A stretch of 39,584 bases of DNA from Pantoea eucrina (GCF_002095385.1 NZ_MIPP01000036.1:1-39584); one strand, 5' to 3'. Counted from the stretch's first letter, positions 18,475 to 31,498 are shown. A program made the numbers and translations. Notes: generated by a model from the sequence alone, not told the origin.

Positions 18475-19422
18475 ATGTATCATCTTCGAGTGCCTCAGAC
18501 GGCCGAAGAGCTGGACATGTATTACCAGTTCCGCTGGGAAATGCTGCGCAAGCCGCTGCGCCAGCCGCAGGGCTCAGAGCGGGATGCCTGGGACGCGCTG
18601 GCGCACCATCAGATGGTGGTGGATGAGCAGGGCAAGCCGGTTGCCGCAGGCCGCCTCTATATCAACGCAGAGAATGAAGCAGCTATTCGCTTTCTGGCCG
18701 TGCACCCGTCGGTACAGGGCAAGGGGCTCGGGACGCTGGTGGCGATGACGCTGGAGTCCGTGGCGCGACAGGAAGGCGCCAAGCGCGTAACCTGCAGCGC
18801 GCGCGAAGACGCCGTGGAGTTTTTTGCCAAGCTGGGTTTTATCAATCAGGGTGAAATCACCGCACCGCAGACCACGCCGGTGCGCCATTTTCTGATGATC
18901 AAACCGGTGGTGACGCTGGATGATATTCTGCATCGCGCCGACTGGTGCGGCCAGCTCCAGCAGGCGTGGTATGAGCATATTCCCCTGAGTGAGAAGATGG
19001 GCGTGCGCATCCTGCAATATACCGGGCAGAAATTTGTCACCACCATGCCGGAGACCGGCAATCAGAATCCGCACCATACGCTGTTTGCCGGCAGTCTTTT
19101 CTCGCTGGCCACGCTGACCGGCTGGGGACTGATCTGGCTGCTGCTGCGCGAACGTCATCTGGGCGGAACCATCATTCTGGCGGATGCGCATATCCGCTAC
19201 AGCAAACCGATCAGCGGACGGCCCGGCGCCACTGCCGATCTCGGCTCGCTGAGCGGCGATCTCGACCGCCTCGCGCGCGGGCGCAAGGCGCGCGTGCAGC
19301 TGGAGGTTGAGCTGTACGGAAATGAAGAGCCGGGCGCAGTATTTGAGGGCGTCTATATTGTGCTGCCTGCGGACCAGCATGGTCCACTCGAAGCGGGTGG
19401 CTCCGGCGCGCTGATAAACTGA
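18475..19422 (+). CDS. fabY: Bifunctional GNAT acetyltransferase / hotdog thioesterase FabY (YiiD)
   Basis: 315 aa from the ATG at 18475, where GGGAGAA lies at good spacing. A GTG at 18412 (overlapping the dtd stop, GTGA) would give 336 aa, and E. coli YiiD has a similar 16-residue N-terminal lead, so that start is possible. Residues about 1-145 form a GNAT acetyltransferase ([22 protein letters not shown] is the acetyl-CoA loop; [13 protein letters not shown] follows). Residues about 160-310 are a thioesterase-like hotdog domain ([34 protein letters not shown]). E. coli FabY contributes to initiation of fatty acid synthesis. It is the last gene of the left syntenic block. Confidence 0.93.
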   Translation: MYHLRVPQTAEELDMYYQFRWEMLRKPLRQPQGSERDAWDALAHHQMVVDEQGKPVAAGRLYINAENEAAIRFLAVHPSVQGKGLGTLVAMTLESVARQEGAKRVTCSAREDAVEFFAKLGFINQGEITAPQTTPVRHFLMIKPVVTLDDILHRADWCGQLQQAWYEHIPLSEKMGVRILQYTGQKFVTTMPETGNQNPHHTLFAGSLFSLATLTGWGLIWLLLRERHLGGTIILADAHIRYSKPISGRPGATADLGSLSGDLDRLARGRKARVQLEVELYGNEEPGAVFEGVYIVLPADQHGPLEAGGSGALIN

Positions 19423-19432
19423 GGATGGTGCA

Positions 19433-19461
19433 GCCGATCGCGCGGCAACAACGCGATCGGC
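19433..19461. terminator. Hairpin between convergent fabY and yicH
   Basis: A perfect 10-bp inverted repeat, GCCGATCGCG (19433-19442) with CGCGATCGGC (19452-19461), lies in a 48-bp gap. No T tract follows on either strand, so intrinsic termination would be weak. It marks the junction of two blocks that are distant in E. coli. Confidence 0.5.
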
Positions 19462-19470
19462 CTGCCGTTC

Positions 19471-21150
19471 TTAATCTGTCTGCCCGTTACGCATGCTCTG
19501 CTGCAGCGAGCCGGCGTCGGTGGTAACGGAAAGGTCTGCCGAAATGCCCGGACGCAGCGGCGTACCGGCGCGCAGTGACCCCTTAAGCTGCAGCTGCAGA
19601 TTACTGTCACCGCTCTGCGTCAGCGCTGGCCAGCCCCAGTTTTCCAGTACGTTGACCGGCACCGCCTGGCCCTTCAGGCTCAGCGTCAGCGGACGTTCGG
19701 CGCTCTGGCCTACCGTTGCCGTCGCCTCCAGCAGTCCATTGCCGTTAAAAGCGCTCATTTCTGTTATCTGGATTTGCTGCTCATCTGCCGTCAGCGCTAT
19801 TGAGGGATGACGCAGATCGGTACGGTTAAAGGTCGCTTCTGCCGCGTTAAGACTCGCTTTGCCCGACCAGATCCCCCACTGATGTGCGCGCGCCAGCAGC
19901 AGATTATCCGCAGAGCCGTCCAGCGCCGTCATCTGGAAAGGAAACGCCGGGTTGATATCGATGATCAGGTTACGATTGGCGGTGGCATGCTTCACCAGCA
20001 CGCTGTCAAGCCAGGCGGGCAGGGCGGCCTGCCAGCGCTCGCGCCAGTTCTGCGGCAGCGTATACTCCAGTCCGGCCACGGCCAGATCGTCCAGCGTCAG
20101 CTGCCGGTTGCTGCGCGTCCAGCTGCCGCTGGCGCGCAGAATACCGTTAACCCAGCGGGAGCTGAACTGCGTAAGTCTGACGCCTTCAGGCGAGAACTCT
20201 GCATTAACGATAGGATCATCCAGCGCCAGGCTGCCATTGATAAAGTTGCCGGCATTCATCGCCAGATAGCCTTCGTTACTCTGCCAGTCGCCGTTGCGCA
20301 GGGTAATGTCCCGCAGCGTAAGATCGAGGTCGGTGACCGCCCAGTCCGGTCCCTGCAGCCGGGCGTCGGTGACATCCAGACGGTTAATTGTGACCGCAGG
20401 GGCCGTCAGCAGCGGGCGCAGGAAATCATTCAGCGATTGGCTGGTCTGCAGACGGATATCATTCAGGCGCAGCTGATCAATGCTCCAGTTACCCTGGTCG
20501 TCACGCTCTGCCCGACCGGTCACCGATCCCCGGGCGATATCCGCACCTATCGTGGTGAGCTGCAGGCGGCGCTGCGCCACGTTGCCCTGTAGCAGCACGT
20601 TATCACCGGCCAGCCCGTTCAGCGTCAGCTGCGCGGCGCTTATCTGAAACTGTGCGTCACTGCCCAGCATATCGGCGGATACAGGTTTCCATGGAACAAT
20701 ACCGCCATTGACGCCGCGGGCAGAGAGCGGCAGCGCCGTGCGCGGGCTTTCCAGGCGCACATTGCGCAGCTGCAGGCGGTTGGCCTGAACGGGCAGCGTG
20801 GTGGATGGCGTCTGATTAGCGAGATTGATCTCCCCTTCATGAATTTCAATGCTGTCAAAATGAAGCCAGTCGCTGAACTGCACCATCGCCAGGCCCAGAT
20901 CGATGCGTTTAGCCACGACAACCGCAGGCTGGCCATCGTGACCAAAACTGAAATTATCCAGCACGATATGCGAAGGGGAAGAGAAGTTGTGCTCAATTTT
21001 ACTGACGGAGAGATGCCACGCAGTTTTATCACTTACCCAGCGGCTAAACCAGCCGGCACCCCACTGTGTCTGCACCAGTACATAACCGATCACCAGCAGC
21101 AGCAGAATCAGCAGTAATAGAGTAAGGAAAAACTTGCCCAGGAATTTCAT
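19471..21150 (-). CDS. yicH: AsmA family protein YicH
   Basis: 559 aa (E. coli YicH 569). An inner-membrane-anchored periplasmic protein of the AsmA/TamB-like class. These form long beta-groove bridges thought to move phospholipid between membranes; the specific role of YicH is unknown. One N-terminal transmembrane helix (FFLTLLLLILLLLVIGYVLV, about 8-27) precedes a large beta-rich domain. The conserved stretch DARLQGPDWAVTDLDL is diagnostic. I start at 21150 (MKFLGKFF, as in the family); an ATG at 21159 in the same frame is the alternative, and neither has a strong ribosome-binding site. It is downstream of xanP on the same strand, as in E. coli. Confidence 0.93.
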   Translation of the reverse strand: MKFLGKFFLTLLLLILLLLVIGYVLVQTQWGAGWFSRWVSDKTAWHLSVSKIEHNFSSPSHIVLDNFSFGHDGQPAVVVAKRIDLGLAMVQFSDWLHFDSIEIHEGEINLANQTPSTTLPVQANRLQLRNVRLESPRTALPLSARGVNGGIVPWKPVSADMLGSDAQFQISAAQLTLNGLAGDNVLLQGNVAQRRLQLTTIGADIARGSVTGRAERDDQGNWSIDQLRLNDIRLQTSQSLNDFLRPLLTAPAVTINRLDVTDARLQGPDWAVTDLDLTLRDITLRNGDWQSNEGYLAMNAGNFINGSLALDDPIVNAEFSPEGVRLTQFSSRWVNGILRASGSWTRSNRQLTLDDLAVAGLEYTLPQNWRERWQAALPAWLDSVLVKHATANRNLIIDINPAFPFQMTALDGSADNLLLARAHQWGIWSGKASLNAAEATFNRTDLRHPSIALTADEQQIQITEMSAFNGNGLLEATATVGQSAERPLTLSLKGQAVPVNVLENWGWPALTQSGDSNLQLQLKGSLRAGTPLRPGISADLSVTTDAGSLQQSMRNGQTD

Positions 21151-21244
21151 TGCATTCATCCATCGCGATCGTTGTCCGGTCAGTGGTTGTTATGCCTGAA
21201 TTACCGTTACAGCTCAACCGTCTGGCGAAAAATGCGGATAAATA

Positions 21245-21268
21245 GCAGGCAGGCGGGCGCCTGCCTGC
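21245..21268. terminator. GC-rich hairpin after xanP
   Basis: A perfect 10-bp stem, GCAGGCAGGC (21245-21254) with GCCTGCCTGC (21259-21268), has a GGGC loop. It starts 5 bp beyond the xanP stop, in the 122 bp before yicH. On the bottom strand it is followed by TATTTAT rather than a strict T run, so it may be a partial terminator or transcript-stabilising stem. Confidence 0.55.
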
Positions 21269-21272
21269 TGCG

Positions 21273-22661
21273 CTATTTTTCCTGCGGGAAAATAAGATTA
21301 AGCACGATCGCCGTAATACCGCCGGCAGCAATACCGGAAGAGAGCAGCGTTTTCAGCCACTCTGGCGCAAACTGCAGGATCAGCGGCTGCTGAGAGACAC
21401 CGAGTCCGACCGCCAGCGATAGCGCAATAATCATGATAGCGCGGCGGTTAAGCGGCTCGCGGGATACAATGCGCACGCCGGAAGCGGCAATGGTGCCGAA
21501 CATCACGATAGTGGCCCCGCCCAGCACCGGTTCCGGAATATGCTGAACAAAGCCGCTGACCGCCGGAAACAGCCCGAGAACCACCAGCATCAGCGCCACC
21601 ACAAAGCCTACATAGCGGCTGGCCACGCCGGTCAGCTGGATCACGCCGTTGTTCTGACCAAAACAGGAGTTGGGGAAGGTGTTAAACAGGGCAGAGACGC
21701 AGGAGTTCAGGCCGTTTGCCAGTACGCCCCCTTTCAGGCGCTTCATATAGAGCGGGCCGCTGACCGGCTGTTCTGAAACGTCAGAGGTGGCGGTGATATC
21801 ACCGATGGTTTCCAGCGAAGTAACCATAAAGACCAGCATCAGCGGGATCAGCAGATTCCAGTCAAAACCCAGCCCGTAATAGAGCGGTGAAGGCACAGCC
21901 AGCAGCGGCTGCTCTACCGGTGCCGCGCTCTCCGGCAGCATATCCAGTCCCCACGCCAGTGCATAACCCACCGCCATCGCGATCACCAGCGATGCCACAC
22001 GCAGATAGGGGTTGCGCTGACGGTTAAGCAGAATAATCACCAGCAGCACGGCACCTGCCAGCAGCAGATTTCCAGGCGCGCCAAAGCTGTGATCGTTCAT
22101 AGCAGCAAAGCCGCCGCCAATTGAGGTCAGCCCGACCTGAATCAGTGAGAGACCGATAATCATCACTACGATGCCCGACACCAGCGGCGTAATAATCCGG
22201 CGTGCAAGATGCAGCACGCGCGACAGCAGCATTTCGGTACAGGAGGCGACCATCAGCGTGCCAAACAGCGCTGCCATCATGGTGGGCACATCCGCGCCGC
22301 CATTCTTCAGCGCCATACCGCCCATAATCAGCGGCGTAACAAAGTTAAAGCTGGTGCCCTGAATCGACAGCAGCCCGGAGCCCACCGGTCCCCATGTTTT
22401 GATCTGCAGCAGCGACGCTACGCCGGAGGCAAACAGCGACATACTGATGATGTGCTGCGTATCCTGTGCCGGCAGCCCCAGCGCCTGGCAGATCAGCAGT
22501 GCCGGGGTGATCACGGCGACAAACATCGCCAGCAGGTGCTGACAGGCGGCAAACAGCGTCTGCGGCAGCGGCGGACGATCCTCAAGACGATAAATCAGTT
22601 CGCTTTTTGTCGTGGCAGACGCACTGGCGGGCGAAAGGGGTTCGGCACGATTAACAGACAT
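21273..22661 (-). CDS. xanP: Xanthine:proton symporter XanP (NCS2 family)
   Basis: 462 aa, close to E. coli XanP throughout. High-affinity xanthine uptake permease of the inner membrane, with about 14 hydrophobic segments. Family marks are [16 protein letters not shown], the signature [28 protein letters not shown] region, [20 protein letters not shown] and the NAT motif [17 protein letters not shown]. In E. coli gltS lies between recG and xanP. Here the 133-bp gap to recG holds no gene, so gltS is missing. No purine-riboswitch-like structure was evident upstream. Confidence 0.96.
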   Translation of the reverse strand: MSVNRAEPLSPASASATTKSELIYRLEDRPPLPQTLFAACQHLLAMFVAVITPALLICQALGLPAQDTQHIISMSLFASGVASLLQIKTWGPVGSGLLSIQGTSFNFVTPLIMGGMALKNGGADVPTMMAALFGTLMVASCTEMLLSRVLHLARRIITPLVSGIVVMIIGLSLIQVGLTSIGGGFAAMNDHSFGAPGNLLLAGAVLLVIILLNRQRNPYLRVASLVIAMAVGYALAWGLDMLPESAAPVEQPLLAVPSPLYYGLGFDWNLLIPLMLVFMVTSLETIGDITATSDVSEQPVSGPLYMKRLKGGVLANGLNSCVSALFNTFPNSCFGQNNGVIQLTGVASRYVGFVVALMLVVLGLFPAVSGFVQHIPEPVLGGATIVMFGTIAASGVRIVSREPLNRRAIMIIALSLAVGLGVSQQPLILQFAPEWLKTLLSSGIAAGGITAIVLNLIFPQEK

Positions 22662-22759
22662 GACAGGCTCTCAGTAACAGCAAAGTGGCGATTTTAAACG
22701 GTTGCCCGCTGAAAGCAATCGTTTGCATCGCTGCGGCTGATTACCGGCTGGACAATTTT

Positions 22760-22785
22760 TCAGCGGGCGCGCAGGGCGCGCCTGA
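22760..22785. terminator. GC-rich inverted repeat after recG
   Basis: GGCGCGC (22766-22772) pairs with GCGCGCC (22776-22782), flanked by TCAG/CTGA that can extend the stem. It lies 10 bp past the recG stop. No U tract follows on the bottom strand, so terminator function is uncertain. Confidence 0.45.
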
Positions 22786-22794
22786 AACCGGCCT

Positions 22795-24873
22795 CTATGC
22801 GTGGCTGTAGCGTTCAGTTTCCGGCAGCCAGCGCTCAATCAGCGCCTGTGCCTGTTCGGGGTAATATTGATGGATATGGCGCGCCACGCGCTGCACTTCG
22901 GGGATCATGGCCTGATCGCGCAGCAGGTCAGCGACCCTGAATTCAGCGTTGCCGGTCTGCCGCGTGCCCAGCAGCTCGCCGGGGCCGCGAATTTCAAGAT
23001 CGTGCTGCGCAATCACAAAGCCGTCGTTGCTGTCGCGCAGTACCTGCAGGCGACGCTGAGCGGTTTTGCTCAGCGGGGCTTTATAAAGCAGCACGCAGTG
23101 TGAGGCGACAGCGCCGCGTCCAACGCGTCCACGCAGCTGATGCAGCTGTGCCAGACCGAGCCGCTCCGGGTTTTCAATGATCATCAGGCTGGCGTTAGGG
23201 ACATCCACGCCAACCTCAATAACGGTAGTGGCGATAAGCAGCTGGATCTCGTTCGCTTTGAATGCGGCCATTACCGCCTGCTTCTCTGCGGGCTTCATCC
23301 GACCGTGCACCAGGCCGGTGCGCAGATCGGGTAATGCCACGCTCAGCTCCTGCCAGGTCGCTTCAGCGGCCTGCGCTTCCAGCACGTCCGATTCATCAAT
23401 CAGGGTGCAGACCCAGTAGGCCTGACGTCCCTCCAGGCAGGCGCTTTTTACGCGTTCAATAATCTCGCTGCGGCGCGTGTCCGGAATAGCAACCGTTGTG
23501 ACCGGCGTGCGGCCCGGCGGCAGCTCATCGATTGTCGAGGTGTCGAGATCGGCGTAGGCGGTCATCGCCAGCGTGCGCGGAATGGGTGTCGCGGTCATAA
23601 TGAGCTGATGCGGATGAAAACCCTGCTCTTCGCCTTTTTCCCACAGCGCCAGCCGCTGATGCACACCAAAGCGGTGCTGCTCATCAATAATCACCAGCGC
23701 CATGCCGCTGAACTTCACCTGCTCCTGAAACAGCGCGTGCGTGCCCACCACCATCGCCACCTGACCACTGGCGATCGCCGCCTGCTGCGCTTCGCGCGCT
23801 TTGCCTTTCTGCTTGCCGGCGAGCCAGCCAACCTCGATGCCGAGCGGCGCAAACCACTGACGGAAATTTGCAGCGTGCTGCTCGGCCAGCAGTTCAGTCG
23901 GCGCCATCAGCGCCACCTGTTTGCCGTGGGCAATGACGTTCAGCGCTGCCAGAGCCGCCACCAGCGTTTTACCGGAGCCGACATCGCCCTGTACCAGGCG
24001 CAGCATCGGATAGTCATTAGCCAGATCGCGCTCAATCTCTTTTACCACGCGCTGCTGCGCGCCGGTCGGAGAGAAAGGCAGCGCGGCCAGCAGCCTGTCC
24101 ACCAGCGTATGGCAGGGGGTCAGCGGCAGCGCATGATGACGCTGTGCCCCCGCGCGTACGGCCAGCATGCTGAGATTATGCGCCAGCAGCTCTTCAAGAA
24201 TTAATCGCTTCTGTGCCGGATGGCGGCCGGTTTCCAGTTCGCTGAGCCGGAGATCGGGTGGCGGCCGGTGCAGCGTGCGCAGCGCATCAGGCAAGCTGAT
24301 CAGCCCGCCGCTCAGCTCTGACGGCAGCAGCTCAGCGATCGCACAGCTCTCCAGGAGAGTCAGCGCCTGGTCGGTAAGATTGCGCAGCGTGGCCTGACGT
24401 ATCCCCTCCGTGGTGGGATAGACCGGCGTCAGGGTTTCCTGCAGCTCAACGCCGCCCTGCTCACCCTGAACGCGGTATTCAGGATGGATAATTTCGGCGC
24501 CGCGCTGTCCGCGCTTGATCTCACCATAAGCGGTGACGCGGCGACCCGGCGCCAGGCTGTTTTTCATGCCAGCGGTGAAGTTAAAAAAGCGCAGAGTGGC
24601 AATCCCGCTGCCGTCACCAATCTGGCATACCAGCATGCGGCGGCGACCAAAGGTGACTTCGCTGTTCAGCACTTCGCCTTCGATGGTGGCCCAGATACCA
24701 GGCAGCAGATCGTTAATTTTGTAGAGCTGGGTGCGATCTTCATAGCGCAGGGGCAGGTGCAGCAGCAGATCCTGGATAGTAAACAGGCCGAGTCTGGCCA
24801 GCTTAGCGGCCTGGCTGGCGCCGACGCCGGTCAGGGTACTGAGCGGTATGGCATCCAGCAGCCGGCCTTTCAT
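22795..24873 (-). CDS. recG: ATP-dependent DNA helicase RecG
   Basis: 692 aa (E. coli 693). Branch-migrating helicase that remodels stalled forks and Holliday junctions. The N-terminal wedge/OB domain carries LLLHLPLRYEDRT. Superfamily 2 motifs are GDVGSGKT (I), the DEQH box in VIIDEQHRFGVHQR (II), MTATPIPRTLAMT (III) and LHQLRGRVGRG (VI). The frame continues upstream to 24903, but the ATG at 24873 gives the family start MKGRLLDAIPLS. Its ATG overlaps the trmH stop (ATGA). It is the last gene of gmk-rpoZ-spoT-trmH-recG. Confidence 0.98.
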   Translation of the reverse strand: MKGRLLDAIPLSTLTGVGASQAAKLARLGLFTIQDLLLHLPLRYEDRTQLYKINDLLPGIWATIEGEVLNSEVTFGRRRMLVCQIGDGSGIATLRFFNFTAGMKNSLAPGRRVTAYGEIKRGQRGAEIIHPEYRVQGEQGGVELQETLTPVYPTTEGIRQATLRNLTDQALTLLESCAIAELLPSELSGGLISLPDALRTLHRPPPDLRLSELETGRHPAQKRLILEELLAHNLSMLAVRAGAQRHHALPLTPCHTLVDRLLAALPFSPTGAQQRVVKEIERDLANDYPMLRLVQGDVGSGKTLVAALAALNVIAHGKQVALMAPTELLAEQHAANFRQWFAPLGIEVGWLAGKQKGKAREAQQAAIASGQVAMVVGTHALFQEQVKFSGMALVIIDEQHRFGVHQRLALWEKGEEQGFHPHQLIMTATPIPRTLAMTAYADLDTSTIDELPPGRTPVTTVAIPDTRRSEIIERVKSACLEGRQAYWVCTLIDESDVLEAQAAEATWQELSVALPDLRTGLVHGRMKPAEKQAVMAAFKANEIQLLIATTVIEVGVDVPNASLMIIENPERLGLAQLHQLRGRVGRGAVASHCVLLYKAPLSKTAQRRLQVLRDSNDGFVIAQHDLEIRGPGELLGTRQTGNAEFRVADLLRDQAMIPEVQRVARHIHQYYPEQAQALIERWLPETERYSHA

Positions 24874-25565
24874 TTCCGACCCGTGGCTTGCATGGCGGAC
24901 CACCAGCTGGCATCAGCATCGATGCCACCCTGCATGTTGATCTGCGGATAGGGCAGGCCTTTCTGCTTCGCCACGCGGGCGAGAACCGGATAGCCGCCTT
25001 CAAACAGCAGACGCTGCTGCTCTTCTTCATCCAGCAGGCTGTGCTTACGCTGATACATGCCGGCATTCTGTCGCTGGCGCTGTGCTTCATACAGAATCAG
25101 CGCCGAGGCCACAGAGACATTCAGCGACTGCACCATACCCACCATCGGAATAATAATATCCTGGTCAGCCAGCGCCAGCGCGTCGGCGGTGATGCCGGTT
25201 TTTTCCTGACCCATCAGAATGCAGGTCGGGCGGGTGTAATCGATAGCGCGAAAGTCGACCGCCTTGTCTGAAAGATGGGTGGCGAGCACCTGCATGCCGC
25301 GATCTTTCAGATGGCGTACCGCTTCCGTAATGTGCGTATGGGTTTTAACTTTTACCCAGCTGTTGCTGCCTGCGGAGGCCGAAACCATCGTGCGCATCCG
25401 CACGCTGGGCCAGACGGCGTGAACCTCATGAATGCCCACTGCGTCTGCCGTGCGGATCACCGCAGAGACATTGTGCGGCTTGTGCACCTGCTCCATGCAG
25501 ACGGTGAGATCGTGCTGACGCAGCGCCAGCATTTCCTGAATTCGGGCAAAACGTTGAGCATTCAT
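24870..25565 (-). CDS. trmH: tRNA (guanosine-18-2'-O)-methyltransferase TrmH (SpoU)
   Basis: 231 aa (E. coli 229). SPOUT-class methyltransferase making Gm18 in the D-loop of tRNAs, using S-adenosylmethionine. Motif 1 is HKPHNVSAVIRTADAVG, with the catalytic Arg in it. Motif 2 is ILMGQEKTGIT, and motif 3 MVQSLNVSVASALILYEAQRQ forms the trefoil knot. It is positioned between spoT (3 bp gap) and recG (4 bp overlap), so translation is probably coupled. Confidence 0.97.
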   Translation of the reverse strand: MNAQRFARIQEMLALRQHDLTVCMEQVHKPHNVSAVIRTADAVGIHEVHAVWPSVRMRTMVSASAGSNSWVKVKTHTHITEAVRHLKDRGMQVLATHLSDKAVDFRAIDYTRPTCILMGQEKTGITADALALADQDIIIPMVGMVQSLNVSVASALILYEAQRQRQNAGMYQRKHSLLDEEEQQRLLFEGGYPVLARVAKQKGLPYPQINMQGGIDADASWWSAMQATGRK

Positions 25566-25568
25566 GCA

Positions 25569-27677
25569 TTAATTACGGTTACGGTGGACTTTAATCACAT
25601 CCGGCATCACGCGAATTTTGCGCATGATGTTTGCCAGATGGACGCGGTCGTTAGCAGTCAGACGGATAAAGGCGCTGTAGACGCGGCCATCGCGCTCTTC
25701 GGTATTCAGGCTCTGAATATTCGATCCCGCCGTGTTAATGGCGGCGGTCAGGTTCGCCAGCGCACCCTGGTGGTTAAACATATCCACCTTAATCTCCGCC
25801 ACGAATTCCTGATCGGTTACCTTATCCCACTCTACAGCCATAAACTTCTCGGGCTCTTTCTGGTAGCCACGGATATTACGGCACGATTCATGGTGTACGA
25901 CCAGACCCTTGCCAGGGCTGACGTGTGCGACAATCGGGTCGCCGGGAATAGGACGGCAGCACTTGGCGAAAGTGATCAGTACGCCATCCGCGCCTTTAAT
26001 CGGCAGTTTTTTGCTGCGCTTGCTGCTCTGCGCCGCATCCGCAGCGGACTGCAGCAGGTTTTTCGCTACGACCACGCTCATGGCGTTGCCCAGACCAATT
26101 TCAGCCAGCAGATCGTCCATGCTGGCGAGCTTCATACGCTCCAGCTCCAGCTGCACGTTTTCTGCCGGTATCTCAGCCAGCTTTTTACTGCCGCCCAGCG
26201 CATGGCTCAGCAGACGACGCCCGAGGTTAACGGAATCTTCACGCTTGAGGTTTTTCAGCAGCTGACGGATCTTGGCGCGCGCTTTTGAGCTGACCACAAA
26301 GTTGAGCCAGGCAGCGTTCGGGCGTGCGCCAGGCGCGGTGATAATCTCGATTGTCTGTCCGCTGGTCAGCGGCTGTGACAGCGGATAGGGCTGGCGATCG
26401 ACGCGCGCGCCGACACAGGCGTGGCCAATGTCGGTATGTACCGCGTAGGCGAAATCGACCGGCGTCGCACCAGCAGGCAGCTCAACAATGCGGCCTTCCG
26501 GCGTAAATACGTAGATCTCATCCGGAAACAGATCGGATTTAACACTTTCGATAAATTCAAACGAGCTGCCGGCGCTTTGCTGCAGCTCCAGCAGGCTCTG
26601 CAGCCATCGCTGAGCGCGGATCTGTGCGGTCGTGCCGCTTTCGCCCGCTTCTTTATAGGCCCAGTGGGCTGCCACCCCCATCTCTGCCATTTGATCCATA
26701 TCTTCGGTACGGATCTGCACTTCAACCGGCACGCCGTGCGGGCCAATCATGGAAGTGTGCAGGGATTGATAGCCGTTGGCTTTGGGAATAGCGATATAAT
26801 CTTTGACGCGGCCGGGACGCGGCTTATACAGGCTGTGCATCTGACCCAGCACGCGATAGCAGGTGTCGAGATCTTTCACCACCACGCGGAATGCGTAGAT
26901 ATCCATGATCGAGTGAAAACGCTGCTCTTTGAGGTGCATTTTGCGGTAGATCGAGTAAAGATGCTTTTCGCGTCCGCTGACGCGGCAGGGAATGCCCGCC
27001 TCCAGCAGACGCCCGTCAATTTCTGACAGGATCTTCTGAATCATCTCTTTACGATTACCGCGCGCCGCTTTGACCACCTCTTTGATCACCCGAAAACGAT
27101 TAGGGTAGAGCGCTTCAAATCCCAGCTCTTCCAGCTCTGTTTTCAGATGATGAATACCAAGACGGTGCGCCAGCGGGCTGTAAATCTCCAGCGTCTCCAG
27201 CGCAATGCGGCGTTTTTTATCCGGACGCAGGGCGCCCAGCGTGCGCATATTGTGCGTACGGTCAGCCAGCTTGATCAGAATGACGCGGATATCCTGCACC
27301 ATCGCCATGATCATTTTGCGGAAGTTTTCAGCCTGCGCTTCTTTCTTGTCGCGGAACTTCAGCTTGTCGAGCTTGGATACGCCTTCCACCAGTTCAGCCA
27401 CGCTCTTGCCAAACAGCTGTTCCATGTCCTGATAGGTGGCAGGTGTATCTTCGATCACATCATGAAGCAGCGCGGCCATCAGCGTTTCATGGTCGAGTTT
27501 CATCTCGGCCAGAATGCAGGCCACGGCAACAGGATGGGTGATGTAGGGCTCACCGCTGGAGCGAGTCTGTCCCTCGTGAGCATCACGTGCGACAAGGTAG
27601 GCTTGCTTGAGGCGCTTGATTTGCTCCTCAGGCAAGTATTTTTCAATCAGCTGATTGAGGCTTTCAAACAGATACAA
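25569..27677 (-). CDS. spoT: Bifunctional (p)ppGpp synthetase/hydrolase SpoT
   Basis: 702 aa, identical in length to E. coli SpoT. The HD hydrolase domain is at about 20-200 (H48 in YITHPVAV; H72-D73 in LLHDVIEDTPAT). The weak synthetase domain is at about 230-370 (GREKHLYSIYRK, FHSIMDIYAFRVVV). A TGS domain follows at about 386-450 (DEIYVFTPEGRIVELPAGAT). A conserved Cys-containing linker (TFAKCCRPIPGDPI) and a C-terminal ACT domain (FNHQGALANLTAAI) complete the protein. It is the main ppGpp hydrolase and responds to carbon, iron and fatty-acid starvation. It lies 20 bp after rpoZ in the conserved operon. Confidence 0.99.
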   Translation of the reverse strand: MYLFESLNQLIEKYLPEEQIKRLKQAYLVARDAHEGQTRSSGEPYITHPVAVACILAEMKLDHETLMAALLHDVIEDTPATYQDMEQLFGKSVAELVEGVSKLDKLKFRDKKEAQAENFRKMIMAMVQDIRVILIKLADRTHNMRTLGALRPDKKRRIALETLEIYSPLAHRLGIHHLKTELEELGFEALYPNRFRVIKEVVKAARGNRKEMIQKILSEIDGRLLEAGIPCRVSGREKHLYSIYRKMHLKEQRFHSIMDIYAFRVVVKDLDTCYRVLGQMHSLYKPRPGRVKDYIAIPKANGYQSLHTSMIGPHGVPVEVQIRTEDMDQMAEMGVAAHWAYKEAGESGTTAQIRAQRWLQSLLELQQSAGSSFEFIESVKSDLFPDEIYVFTPEGRIVELPAGATPVDFAYAVHTDIGHACVGARVDRQPYPLSQPLTSGQTIEIITAPGARPNAAWLNFVVSSKARAKIRQLLKNLKREDSVNLGRRLLSHALGGSKKLAEIPAENVQLELERMKLASMDDLLAEIGLGNAMSVVVAKNLLQSAADAAQSSKRSKKLPIKGADGVLITFAKCCRPIPGDPIVAHVSPGKGLVVHHESCRNIRGYQKEPEKFMAVEWDKVTDQEFVAEIKVDMFNHQGALANLTAAINTAGSNIQSLNTEERDGRVYSAFIRLTANDRVHLANIMRKIRVMPDVIKVHRNRN

Positions 27678-27697
27678 GGTTGACCTGCAGAGTGCGG

Positions 27698-27973
27698 TTA
27701 ACGACGACCTTCAGCGATAGCGGTAACGGCTTGCAACTCAGCGGCTTCCTGCTCTTGCTGTTCCTGACGATCACGCACATCCAGAATCTGGTTGGTGATC
27801 AGGCCTTCTTCGATTTCGCGCAGGGCGATAACGGTGGCTTTATCGTTCTCTTCCGGAACCAGCGGGTCTTTGCCGCCTACCTGCATCTGACGTGCACGAC
27901 GTGCAGCGACCAACACCAGGTCAAAACGGTTACCAATTTTCTCTACTGCGTCCTGAACGGTTACGCGTGCCAT
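27698..27973 (-). CDS. rpoZ: RNA polymerase omega subunit
   Basis: 91 aa. It opens [20 protein letters not shown] and contains AARRARQMQ, both invariant in enterobacterial omega. It promotes beta' folding and forms part of ppGpp binding site 1 on RNA polymerase, so its operon with spoT makes functional sense. A short 57-bp gap separates it from gmk. Confidence 0.99.
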   Translation of the reverse strand: MARVTVQDAVEKIGNRFDLVLVAARRARQMQVGGKDPLVPEENDKATVIALREIEEGLITNQILDVRDRQEQQEQEAAELQAVTAIAEGRR

Positions 27974-28030
27974 AGGTGTGCTACTCCACAGATGATGAAG
28001 AAATGACTGGGCATAATACTGAAACTGAAT

Positions 28031-28798
<768 letters not shown>

Positions 28799-28851
28799 TC
28801 AGATTTGTGCGCGAGCGCGATTCCACACTCTGCGCAGGCTACTGGCTATGA

Positions 28852-31194
<2,343 letters not shown>

Positions 31195-31423
31195 GGGGGG
31201 CTCCAGCAGTCTGGCCGGCAAGGCTAAAGCCTCCGCGGCGCAGAGACTATTGAGATTTTTTCAACTGAACGGCGTCAGATTAGAATAGATAATGTGATGA
31301 TTAAGAAAAGGCAGGCAGGGAAGGGGATAAACAAAATGCGTCAATATTTGTGATAAAAAAATATGATGCGGGGAAGCCTGTTTTCAGACGAGGATCGATT
31401 AAATCGCCTGCAGCGCAGAAAAG

Positions 31424-31450
31424 AAAAAAGCGTGCTGTTAACCAGCACGC
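31424..31450 (-). terminator. Terminator downstream of the flippase fragment
   Basis: Perfect 8-bp stem GCGTGCTG (31430-31437) with CAGCACGC (31443-31450). Read on the bottom strand it is followed by TTTTTTCTTTTC. The rest of 31222-31498 is AT-rich and has no convincing gene. Confidence 0.85.
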
Positions 31451-31498
31451 GAACGCATCGGACAGATGCCCAGAGCCCACCATACAGACTTGTTGTTA

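Noticed and set aside
19807..20592. 261-codon open frame antisense to yicH
   Set aside because: Basic, low-complexity product and no ribosome-binding site; yicH is well supported.
21245..22785. GC-rich palindromes as REP/BIME or ERIC elements
   Set aside because: The hairpins at gene ends differ in sequence from one another and do not match REP or ERIC consensus as I know them.
22662..22794. Possible purine riboswitch or PurR operator before xanP
   Set aside because: No conserved core or PurR-like dyad was visible in the xanP leader.
25275..26288. 337-codon open frame antisense to trmH/spoT
   Set aside because: It spans the end of one well-conserved gene and the start of another on the opposite strand; no recognisable domain.
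31301..31483. 60-codon bottom-strand ORF as a continuation of the flippase
   Set aside because: The translation has no flippase-like membrane pattern and runs through the terminator hairpin.
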